NCBI GenBank assembly: GCA_030765065.1
Contig: CM060980.1
Coordinates: forward strand, 62,480,364-62,544,363
Length of the DNA stretch: 64,000 nt
Direction: 5' to 3'
Origin: Deroplatys truncata
Taxonomy: Eukaryota > Arthropoda > Insecta > Mantodea > Mantidae
The notes under the pieces were generated by a model, which did no database searches, had not been told where the DNA came from, and saw nothing but the letters and a program-made list of their open reading frames with translations. Positions 25,201 to 37,200 of the stretch are shown here, piece after piece (the first letter of the stretch is position 1; every line of letters begins with the position of its first letter). The translations under genes were made by a program, and so were the position numbers.

Positions 25201-28200
25201 ACGCTTTCTTGCTGCTATATTTCATGCAAATCTTTGCTTGCAATTTCACTCATAACTGTAACACAAACAGTAAGAAGGACTTGCATTATGTATTGAAGGT
25301 TTTTTGTTAGGCTGTTTCACTTCATACTCTTTTTAATATACTTATACTTATTTCCCATAATTCATCAAAAATGAAGAATTACTTTATAACTAGTAGGGAT
25401 CCTGAAAATTGGTGAATAAATTCAAAGGAAAATATTATAAAAATATATGCATTAAAACACAATAAAAAACAGCAGTGTCAGGGGTTGTTCACAATGAAAA
25501 TTAAGCATTAGTACAGTGCCTATGTTTTATGCCAAGGCACTACTGCCTTATATGTGTATCGGCCGAGATGGCAGTGACCTTGGTATTGTGCCACTGCACA
25601 AAAGCAGCACGGGATGTGTCAAGGGTGTGTTTATCAGCTGTGAGCTGTCTCAGTCGTTGCTTTATCTTCGTGTTGTGAAGTGTTTCAATAATACAGGCAT
25701 TGTGTGTGATTTCCTTAGGAATTTAAAATAAAGAAAGTTGAAGGTTGTTACACTACATCATTAAAACGTTCTTACTTTGAACACGTTTCAGGAGAACGGT
25801 TTGTTCCCATTGTCAGCATGTTTTCAACTGATTTTGCCGGTTATTGTCTGGGTAATGTGTGTGGTTAGTGGTGTTCTCTGGTGCTGGGCTGATGAACCTC
25901 ATAAAGGCTGCTGGCTAGCAGTAGTTCGAAATTCATTAGGTGATTCCTGTGTTTGAAGATATGTATTTTTTCCCAGATGTCCAATTCATTGCTGCTGTTG
26001 ATTGGTTTTAAGAGTTTTATGTTTGGAGTGATTTCATGGTTTGAAGACCAGAAATGATGTGCTGCTGCTGATTTATCCTTCTGTTTTTGGTAAATGCATC
26101 TCATATGCTCTTCAAGTCTTATTTCAAGATTTCTTTTGGTTCTTCCTATGTATACTAGGTTACAGTCATTACAAACTATTTGATATATACCAACTGATTT
26201 ATCGTTGGGGATATGGTCTTTTGTCTGTTGCATAGTAGTTTCTGTATATTGTGGTTATTCTGTGGAGATGGTGATGTTGTATTTCTTGAAAATCCTTTGA
26301 AATTTATGATGTGTCCAAGGGTGGTAAGTGAACTTCCTATATGCTTGTGGTTTTGTAGTCTGAGTAAAGTAGTCGTTTGTTGGATGTATTTCTGTCTTTC
26401 AAACTTTTTTATCTTCTTATCTATTGTTTTTTTCTGGTATCCATTCATGGTGGCTATGTGGATAATGTGTTGGTATTCTTTCTAGTATTCCTCTTTCTCC
26501 AATGGTATATGTATTAACCTGTTTGTAATACTATTTAAAATTGCATGCTTGTGGCCTGTAGGATTGTAGCTATTGTTTTTAATATAATTTTCTGTATGAG
26601 TTGGTTTCCTGTAAATGCCAAACGTTAGTTTGTTGTGTGCATTATTTCTGATGATCCTGATGTCTAGGTAAGGTAATTGGCCATTTTCTTCTTTTTCTAT
26701 AGTGAATTTTATAGATTTTTTTGGTAAATTCAACAATTTCAAAGCATCTTCTGAGAGTTTTTTTTTGGAACAATAGCAAAAATATCATTTACATACCTAT
26801 ACCAGGTTTTGAATAGATGTGGAAAAGATTTAGTAATATGACATTCAAAATGGCTCATATATAGTTCTGCTAAAAATGGTGAAAGGGGGTTTCCCATAGT
26901 TAGTCCTGTGGTTTGTTTAAAGATTTTGTTATGGAAGGAAAAGAAATTCTGATCCAGACATAATTTTGTTAGTTTTAAGTAATCTTCTGTTTGTGCTCTA
27001 GGTGTGCCATTGTTTAAAATCCAAGTTCCTAGGAGTGGTAATATTTCTTCTTTTGGTATGCTTGGGAAGAGTGCAGTGACATCGAATGATACCATCATGT
27101 CTGTGGGTGATATATTTATTTCTGAAAGGTGACTGGTTAATTCTAATGAATTTTTTATACTTAGACTTTTGAACATAGGCATGGAGTTGAAGGTATTTGA
27201 AAGCCATTTTGCTAGTTTATATGTGGGAGAGTTTGTTGTTCACTATGGGCCTCATTTTGTTGCTGAGTTTGTGTATTTTTGGTAGTGCATATAACCTAGG
27301 TATGGTGGGAAAATCTGGTTTAATTCTGGATTTTTCAGCTTTTGTTAATGTTTTGGTTTCTATCAATGTGTTTTGGAGTGAGTTGGTGCATTCTTTTAAT
27401 GGATTTTTGTTGATTTCTATGTACTCTGGGCTATGTAGTAATTGCATAACCCTAGTTTCATAATCTTCTTGGTCTAATATCACTAATATGTTTCCTTGTC
27501 TGCTTTGGTGTATACTACAGCCTTTGACTTCAGAGATTTGATAATATTTTGATGTGGTATGTAGTGGTAATTTTGGGCTTGTATCTGGTTCAATATTGGT
27601 TCACACTGTGATTTTATTATTATGTGTAGCACATTTACAGGACTTGGACCTTAGAATCTATGAATTGCACTTATGGTTACCGAAAGTTTTAGGACAACCC
27701 TTATGGGAAAATTTACAGTCAAATTTCCTTACGATACTTAGCAAGAAAATGAGTGCCAAAACAATGAAACTAAAAAAGAAACTAAACAACCTAATATTCA
27801 AACAAAAAAACTCCCTGGAACACCGGAAAAAATCCCATAGACATAACCAAAAATGGAAGGCAACATATAAACACAACCAGAGCAATGAACTCACAACAGG
27901 CCAATATGTAATTAACCTCTCAAAAGAAACATTCATCAGCACTGAGTTATCTGTCTTGAACAATGGCCTAAAAACCTGTATAAACTTCACCCAAAATACA
28001 GAAAACTTCATTGCTGCTATTGAAATAGCCTCCAATCACCTATCAGAGAATGATAAAAGAATAATAACAGGAAACCAACTCACACAGAAAATTATATTAA
28101 AAACAATAGCTACAATCCTACAAGCCACAAACATGCAATTTTAAATAGTATTACAAACAGGTTAGTACATATACCATTGGAGAAAGAGGAATACCAGAAA

Positions 28201-31200
28201 GAATACCAACACATTATCCACATAGCCACCATGAATGGATACCAGAAAAAAACAATAGATAAGAAGATAAAAAAGTTTGAAAGACAGAAATACATCCAAC
28301 AAACGACTACTTTACTCAGACTAAAAAACCACAAGCATATAGTAAGTTCACTTACCACCCTTGGACACATCATAAATTTCAAAGGGTTTTCAAGAAATAC
28401 ATCATCACCCTGTCTCCACAGAATAACCACAATATACAGAAACTACTATGCAACAGAACAAAAGACCATATCCCTAACGATAAATCAGCTGGTATATATC
28501 AAATAGTTTGTAATGACTGTAACCTGGATACATAGGAAGAACCAAAAGAAATCTTGAAGTAAGACTTAAAAGAGCATATGAAATGCATTTACCAAAAACA
28601 GATGGATAAATCAGCAGTAGCACATCATTTCTGGTCTTCAAACCATGAAATCACTCCAAACATAAAACTCTTAAAACCGATCAACAGCAGCAATGAATTG
28701 GACATCTAGGAAAACATTCATATCATCAAACACAGGAATCACCTAATGAATTTCGAACTACTGCCAGCCAGCAGCCTTTGGAGGTTCATCAGCCCAGCAC
28801 CAGAGAATGCCCCTAGTCACACACATTTCCCAGACAATAACTGGCAAAATCAGTTGAAAACATGCTGACAATGGGAGCAAACTGTTCTCCCGAAACGCGT
28901 TCAAAGTAAGAAGATTTTAGTGATGTAGTGTAACAACCTTCAACTCTCTCTATTTTAAATTATGACACATCACTGTTACTAGCTTCTGAATCTTCAAAAT
29001 TAATTAATTCCTTAGGAATGTTATTCTCTTATAAGTCCATAGAAATGCCTGCCAACAAATTCACACTTGAACAGCATATTTTTATGTATGGTACACATGT
29101 GAAAACTGAATCATGCAGACAGGTGTGTAGACAATTTCAGCAGCAATTTCCTGATTATCCAGTTCCGGTTAGAGACACTGTGAGATGTGTAGTCAATAAA
29201 TTTAGAACAGGCAGATTTTGAAGTTCAAAGATGCCTGGTAATGTCCTACTAAGATGATTCATGCATCCACCACCAGGGAGAAGTGTGTCCACTTCAAGCA
29301 ATACTGGCAGTCGACAAAAAGCTTATGATGAAAGCAAGGACTTTTGAAACATGTTCTAAATCAGAGTGGGCATTTCAAGAGATGTGCCATGCTACTCAGA
29401 TTGTGGCAACTGCAAACACTTTTTGACGTCAGATACAGTGGTGGTTTGGTTGAAGGACTTAAGTATGAAGATATTATGATTAAAATATAACAAAAACATG
29501 CAGAGTTTGCTGTATTTCATTTAATCAGCAACAAGAATAAAAACAATTAAGCTTCTAAACTAAACCATATTTATAAACAACTGAAACACAACTATCTTCC
29601 AATTATTATTGATCAATGATTCAAAGTACAAAAAACTGGATATTAACAACATTCCACAATGCTTATAACATAATGGTATATTTATCCTTCATCAATTAAG
29701 TCTGTTTTTCAAACTTTCGAGTTATGTCAGACATTTCAATTATGAGCTGATGGAATAAATTCTCATTTGAAATTTGTACTCTAGCTTTGTATTTTGCAAT
29801 GGTCAATTGAAGAAAAGAATTGCTCACAGGTATAAGTTGAGCCAAACACTGAAGAAATTTTAAATGCAAATCTCCGGAGACCTGGATATTTTAGCCTGCA
29901 GGGCTGTTTAAATATTGTAACACCCCACCGGGGGTGGTAACCCCGCAGTAGGTGATTACACTAGTGGGGGGTGGTAGCTCAGAGGTAGGGGAGATGCATT
30001 GGTACTGGGGTGGTAGGTAGGCCAGGGTGGCGTTCCAGGATGGGGGTATTTAAATAATGCACAGGAGATGCATTATATTATTCCTTTAGCGTGAGTACAT
30101 TGGCCACTCAGATTGGGGTGAAGCCCGATAAGCAAGCAGAATTTAGAAGAGATACATTCTTACCTGTTCACCTGGTGTTGCGTTGGCGACTCGTGTACGG
30201 GGTCTTGACGACTGATTCAACAATTGATCATTGATAACTGACCACTCATTACTCATTGATCGCTGCCCTCTGACAACTGACGAGCGATTGCCCTGCCGGA
30301 GGGCTGAGTAATGAACGATCAGTCAGTTGTCAGAGGGCAATAGAGAGAGTAATCGAGGGCAATCGGTCGTCAGTTGTCAGGAGGAGGGTAATCGATTGTC
30401 AGTTGTCAGAGGGCAGCAATCAATGAGTAATGAGTGGTCAGTTATCAATGATCAATGATCAATTGTTGAATCAGTCATCGAGACCCTGTACATGAGTCGC
30501 CAACGCAACACCAGGTGAACAGGTAAGAATGTACCTCTTCTAAGTTCTGCTTACTTGTCGGGCTTCACCCCAATCTGAGTGCCCAATGTACTCACGCTAA
30601 AGGAATAATACAATTTGTTGGGTCAATGCATCCCCTGTGCATTATTTAAATGCCCCCATCCTGGAACACCACCCTGACCTACCTACCACCCCAGTACCGA
30701 TGCATCTCCCCTACCTCTGAGCTACCACCCCTCGTGGTGTAATCACCTACTGCGGGGTTACCATCCCCGGTGGGGTGCTACAATATGTCATTCTACAGAC
30801 GTACTTTTACCTCAAGATGTAAACTTGCATACTATACATCACTATTGACTGGGTTGGCAAATGAGAAATTGGAAATGACTACTAGATTCAATTTAAATTA
30901 CTCATTTTAAAATGAGATACCTTTAATTTCTCTATTTTCATTATGACAACTGTCATAATGGTACTTAATGTTGCTCTTCTTGACTGCAAGCAAAACTTTA
31001 TGGCACATCTAATGTTGCCCCCTTCAGAAGCTTCCTTAGAGAGTGATGTTGTGCAATAACCCACCCCATTGGAACCATCAGCACTTACAAGGTGGAGAGG
31101 GAGGGTCACATGATGGCATTTTACTCTGTTAGACTTGTACTACTGATGCTCATGTCTGTTCTAAATGAATGTTAAGTAAGTGATGTATAAGGGTTAAGAA

Positions 31201-34200
31201 TCAGCTTATGATTTTCTAATGAAATAGTGTTAAAAGACTATTTTCATTTATATTTGGATAAAGTCACCTCCTAAGCCAATGACTTTTATACACCTTCCAT
31301 GCATAATGTAGGTGGAGAATGGCATTTATTTTCCACAGTTTCATTCACTTTGGCATCATTTCTTATTGCTTAGTGCTTTCCAATGTATGCTTGATACACA
31401 TAATACCTATTCTGCTCCTGTCAGTGAAAATATCAAAATCTGCGTATCATAATTTTTAATTCTTTACTTTCAAATGCTTTTTGTCTTTCATAGACATTTA
31501 AAACTTTTGGCATATTGATCCTAAGATTTGGCCTCTTTGATGCTGAACATAAATATATACAAATGATTTAAAATAGAGAGTTGAGGGTTGTTACACTACA
31601 TCACTATGATATTCTTACTTGAATGCGTTTCGGGAGACGGCTTGTTCCCATCGTCAGCATTTTCTCTCAACAGTTGAGAGAAAATGCTGACGATGGGAAC
31701 AAGCCGTCTCCCGAAACGCATTCAAGTAAGAATATCATAGTGATGTAGTGTAACAACCCTCAACTCTCTATTTTAAATTATGACACATCACTGTTACAAG
31801 CTTCTAAATCTTCAAAAATTGAGCATATACAAATGATTTTGTTTGTAAAATCATGTATATGAATGGGCAAATATGAGGAATTTTGACATTATATGATGAA
31901 CATCAAATGTCATTGTTTTATCTCCTAAATGTAGCCTCTACTTAACCTATCATGCATGAGGGTTTTTAATAGCATGGAATCTGTTGCCATGGATTTACTG
32001 ACACTTAAATTTTTGCTGTGTGTCATAGGAATGCAAATGCATTTTGTCTATTGCTTGAAACTGTGTATGCCATCAGCATGCACTATAAAGGTTGTCCCCA
32101 GAGAATTTTATCCGTTTGCTGATACTCCTCCGTGCATCTAATTTGATGCAATCACATTTGAATTAGGTAAATAAGTTTTCCTTTTTTTTCTGATGTGTGA
32201 GCAACTGATGAGCCAATTTTAATGCTGCTTGTGATAAGTATAAAAGTGATACAAAGTCCTTACAAGCATCATGTCACAGATTTGTAGATGTGATTCTTGT
32301 AGAGCCACATTTGAAAACATAAATTTAAATGGTATCTTGTTCAGAATATGTATAAAAAGAAAAAAATATGGTATTTTGTGAAAAGAACTTTACTCACAAA
32401 TTTTGATAGCATAAAGTACACTCATTGCAGTATGCAAATACTCCAAAATAAAAAAGACAGCTTATTCTTTCTATTTTAAAAAAATTCATTCACAAAATCA
32501 GGGTTCTCTTGCTATATGCACTACATTAATTAAATGATTTCCAGTAACTTTAGTCACTGAAACAAAATGTGCCATCTAAGTTTCCCATTCCAAGAATTTA
32601 GCCAAGATTCTTCCTCCTTCTGCATATGCTCTGATTTTTAAATCTTTTTTCCATTCCAAATCTCTTTCTATTTTAAAAAAATTCATTCACAAAATCAGGG
32701 TTCTCTTGCTATATGCACTACATTAATTAAATGATTTCCAGTAACTTTAGTCACTGAAACAAAATGTGCCATCTAAGTTTCCCATTCCAAGAATTTAGCC
32801 AAGATTCTTCCTCCTTCTGCATATGCTCTGATTTTTAAATCTTTTTTCCATTCCAAATCTCTTTCTATTTTAAAAAAATTCATTCACAAAATCAGGGTTC
32901 TCCGCCTATATGCGCTACATTAATTAAATGATTTCCAGTAACTTTAGTCATTGAATTGTGATTAATAAAATGTGCCATCTAATTTCCCATTCCAAGAATT
33001 TAGCCAAGATTCTCCCTCCTTCTGCATATGCTCTGATTTTTAAATCTCTTTTCCATTTTTAGGAATCTTGCTGATCTAATAGAAAGATTTGTACAAGATG
33101 CAAAGCAACAGCAGCAGCAGCAGTCAGGATCTGCAGGTGACCTGCCAATGGAGGGATCAGGAGCAGTTCTATCCTCCTGTGCAGATCTCTTTGTGTTCTA
33201 TAAGAAGTGTATGGTGCAGTGTACACAGCTGAGTACGGGAGAACCAATGGTGCGACTTGCATCCACTTTTCAACATTTTCTAAGAGAATATGCTGTGAAA
33301 CTTCTCCAAAACAATCTACCAAAGTTAGTGCTATTTTCTCTCCTATTTTGCTTTAAAGTAGTGTAAAAGTTGGGTTTTTGCTGATTATAGAAATGCTTTT
33401 GGCAGAATTGCAACGCAGTCATCTTTGGGAAGCAGTATGTCTAATATAACACGTGATTTGAGAGATCTGTCAACATCAGGATTTATTCAGAACTTTCAGA
33501 GCTTTTTGAAGGAGGGGGAAGTGACTCGGTACACCAGAGAAGAGCAGGCTCGTGTATGCAGGTACAGAGAATTTTGTTAGTAGTTGCCTCTGTAACTTAA
33601 ATTAATTAATTAATTAATAAAGTAAACACATTTGACAGTTGATATTCACTTTGCTCCTAGGCAAACAGATTCCTATTAGCAAGTTTTCCATTGAAAAAAA
33701 TAAGAATAAATTTATATTTAGTAATAGCTCTGCAACTCTGACCATGTATAGACTAAAGTTGGAAAGTTGTATTATATACTTTGTATTCTTTCTTATTTTC
33801 TCCATATTCAAGCATTCTTACAACAGCCGAGTATTGTCTGGAGACAACACAGCAGTTGGAGGAAAAACTTAAAGAGAAGGTTGATCCTGGCTTGGCTGAT
33901 AAAATCAACTTGTCACAGGAGCAAGACATATTCCACAAGTATGTGTTTCTTACTTTGCAGTGAAGTACTATTGTAGTATTCATTAATTTAGTAATTTAGT
34001 TCCATTTATCATTATGCTTTTCTTCAAGGAACACACAAATATATGGTTGCAGATATTCTAAGTTTTTATTAATTTGGGATGAAAGTGCACAGATTTTGGT
34101 GTTGAAATGAATTAATTTTATTTGACTCCTGAAGTCTCATTATTGAAGCATGTGTGTGGTTAGTCTACTGTGTACGTTCCAATAGAAACAACTGAAAAAA

Positions 34201-37200
34201 TAACCACTCCAAACATTCCAGTTCCAAACAGTACTAGGTTGCAAATAACTGTTCAAACACAGCGGTCAAATATGTCTACAAATATTTACACTTAACCATA
34301 GCAGCATCTTGGTCCACTGTAGCTTTTATGGACTTGAGCTCTTTCTTTTCAAGTCATGATTCTTTTTTCCCTTCACAAAGAGTATCAGAAAACAAAACTC
34401 CCCTCATTTCTTCTCACCCTTTCACCATGCACTTGCAAATTCATAATGTAATGTTAATTAACTCACATTAAAGGACATCTCCTTCACCATCGTACTGTCT
34501 TGTATGAGTTTCCATGAGCTAACTATGCTCCAAAATGGCATATCAAGGCTTGTACATATGTCATGGAAGTTCAATAGCATAAGCAAATCTTTTTGGCTTG
34601 AAGATTTCTAGTGGGCACTACCCTCAATTTAAATGGAAGCAAGGATGATTCCAAGGTCTCGCATCATATGCATAAGTGTAGCTGTAGTAACGCAATGTAG
34701 CTTCAATGATAGCTTTGAAATTTATTATAAAAGTACTCAAATTGTCATGTTAGTACAAAGTTATGGGAGTGTTGTTTTGGAACTATATAATTGGATTTAT
34801 GTTTTTTTTTTTTTCCCTAGCTGTTACCTCTTATAGTGCCTATATAGTGAAAGCTTAAAACCTATACTTACTTGCTATCAACTACTGCCACTTTCAGTGT
34901 TCTCATCATTTACATATGTTGACAAAATCAGCAAAAATGATCTGAGTGCAATGCCACATCTCTGTTAGTCCTAGCACTCGCATTAATATTTTTATTGTTA
35001 TTCATTACTTAATTTATGGGAAATTATTTGCCTTAACACGAGAGGTGGAAGGAACTTTTTGGGGGGGTTTCCAGACTCATGGATTTGGTATCTAGAGAGT
35101 AGAAATACGTTTACAATCTTTAAATCGAAAGTATATGTAGAAATGTTTAATAAATATGAATTGAATTTTATTTCAGCTTCTATAACTATACATTCCATAC
35201 AAAAATAAATTTTGATATCACAGTGATACTACTGTTAGTTACTCTTTCTATTTATCTAACCATTATTTACACTTCAGTTGCCTCTGGCATAAATATCCAA
35301 CACCGTGTTTGTTGATATATTGTATGCCAGATTCACTATCTACCTAGACTTCAAACTTCAGCTTATAGCAACTGGTCAATTTATTTATATAGGTATCCTT
35401 GACAATTTATATTTTTAAAATTTTGAAATTTTTCTTCTCCATTTTTCTCTATTTCCCTCAGTAATTCAATGATCCTTTTGATCTCCATTATATTGGGTGA
35501 GCCAATGAAATGGACGATTTTGAAACTTTAATAATTATTGTACTGGTTACCCTGAAATGGAACTTTCACTTTATATTTAAAGTATATACATTAGCATTTA
35601 TCTGTACCTCAAATTCTATTTTCTGAATACTAGATTTAGATTTATTTCCATCTTTCTTTGATACAGTATTACAAATATAACTTACACATAAAAAAAATTT
35701 AAAAATCTAGTATGTCTACAAACTAGCTCTCCCATACTTTAACCCCTAGGTTGTATGTATGGGATAAAGCTACTATATCATCTCTTCCTTTCCAGGCTGA
35801 AACCATTCTGTTGCTCCTTTCTTAGGCTCTCTTACATTTCCTAAAAATATCCCCATCATTTTGTTTCTACTTTGGGCTTGTCAGCATATTAACTGCTATT
35901 ATTTCTTTGTTTAACATATCCCATTTTTTATTCCATATATCATCTCTCTTATCTTTTAACCTTTTCACATCCTATCAGCCAATGAAAACTACTAACCAAT
36001 TTGTCACATATAATACATCTCCCTGAGCGATTATTTGCTATCTTTTTTAAAAATATTTTTCTGTGTGCATCTAAGCAAGACTTATTCTTCCAAATATGTC
36101 TAATTCTCCCTCCCCTAGTTTCACTGATTTATACAAAGTCAGTGAGCTTTTGTCTTCAAAACTAGCCCATATCTCTTGTTTCTCTATGTCTTCCACCCTC
36201 ATTCTCAATTCGTTCCATAATTCACTGTTATTATTTTTATATAATAACCAAATATTCCTCATGCCAATTTCTTCTAACACATTTCCCATCTCCCCAATTC
36301 AACTTTCTCTTCATAAAACATATTTTTGGAACTGTATGCATTCTTATATTATATTACTGTCATCTAGATTTAAACATCTATACCAATACTTCAAAATTCT
36401 CTCCACTATTATACCTGTTCTCCCTGCACTGCCTAACTCTGCCAGTTACATGCCCTTCTGAATACTATATCCTGAAAGTGGTATTCATTGCATTACACAC
36501 ATTCTTCAAGCTTAAGTTGCATGTTTCCCATTACATGACACAACATATCCACAGGAATGTCAGCAACTTTGTGACAGATTATTTTTTTTTGGGGGGGGGG
36601 TTCTATGTTCTGTGGAGGTGCATCTCTTAACACCATACTTGTCAAATATCCCCATAAGAAAAAATGCACGCTGACAAATCTGAAGATCTCACAGGCCATG
36701 AAATGTCTCCATATATGGAGACAATGTGGTTTTAAATAAACATCTGACTGCATCCATGGAGCATCTAGCCATGTGTCTGGTCTCACCTTCCTGTTAAAAC
36801 CACGTGTCTTGATTGATGAGAGGATTATTGACAATTTTGGAAACAAACCTTCTTCGATCATCTGGACTTAACACTGTGTTGTTACCTCATTCTGAAGAAA
36901 TGAATTCAACATGAAATTCATACCTCAAGGTTGTTTATAATAGAACCCTTTGCCTGGAATTCATTAATTTTCCATTAAAAAGTATTTTTGATTATATTTG
37001 ATTAATAACATAGGCCTGTGAATTTAAAATTTTTTCTGCGGCATGGTGTTAAACAGGCCTGTAAACCTAATTTTGGTATGCTGAATTCAAATCTGTTTCC
37101 ATTTTTTCATACTGTTATATTGTTATATACTGGGGTATATATTGTTATTTTTAATATTTGTAAATGACCTGCCACATTTCCTTAGCAAAGAGTCAATAGC

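Larger units (their letters stand above)
25711..29019. mobile_element. Penelope-like element head-to-head dimer with 12-bp target duplication
   Basis: TTCCTTAGGAAT occurs at 25711-25722 and 29008-29019, flanking one unit. The left copy is on the minus strand (about 27640 to 25723); the right copy is on the plus strand (about 27640 to 29007). Both 3' ends face outward and are inverted copies of each other (25735-26560 against 28140-28960). Each ends with a hammerhead-like motif and a GTTGTTACACTACATCA-type terminus. Only the right side has the extra tail (CACATCACTGTT at 28966-28977). The left copy keeps RT plus GIY-YIG. The right copy keeps the N-terminal part and GIY-YIG but has lost the RT. 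Confidence 0.85.
31555..31839. mobile_element. miniature PLE insertion: perfect 213-bp palindrome of two PLE ends, 15-bp target duplication
   Basis: ATATACAAATGATTT is at 31555-31569 and 31825-31839. Between them lie a perfect palindrome (31566-31778, 106-bp arms, one-base centre at 31672) and a tail (CACATCACTGTTAC region, 31783-31796) on the right only. The arms are the hammerhead-bearing terminus of the PLE at 25711-29019. No coding sequence. Confidence 0.85.

Noticed and set aside
25516..25731. 71-residue plus-strand frame
   Set aside because: No recognisable motif and no splice logic. It ends just at the PLE insertion site and is probably chance.
27658..28035. Minus-strand frame opposite the PLE N-terminal part
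   Set aside because: Antisense shadow of the plus-strand PLE coding remnant. The plus frame matches the family; the minus frame does not.
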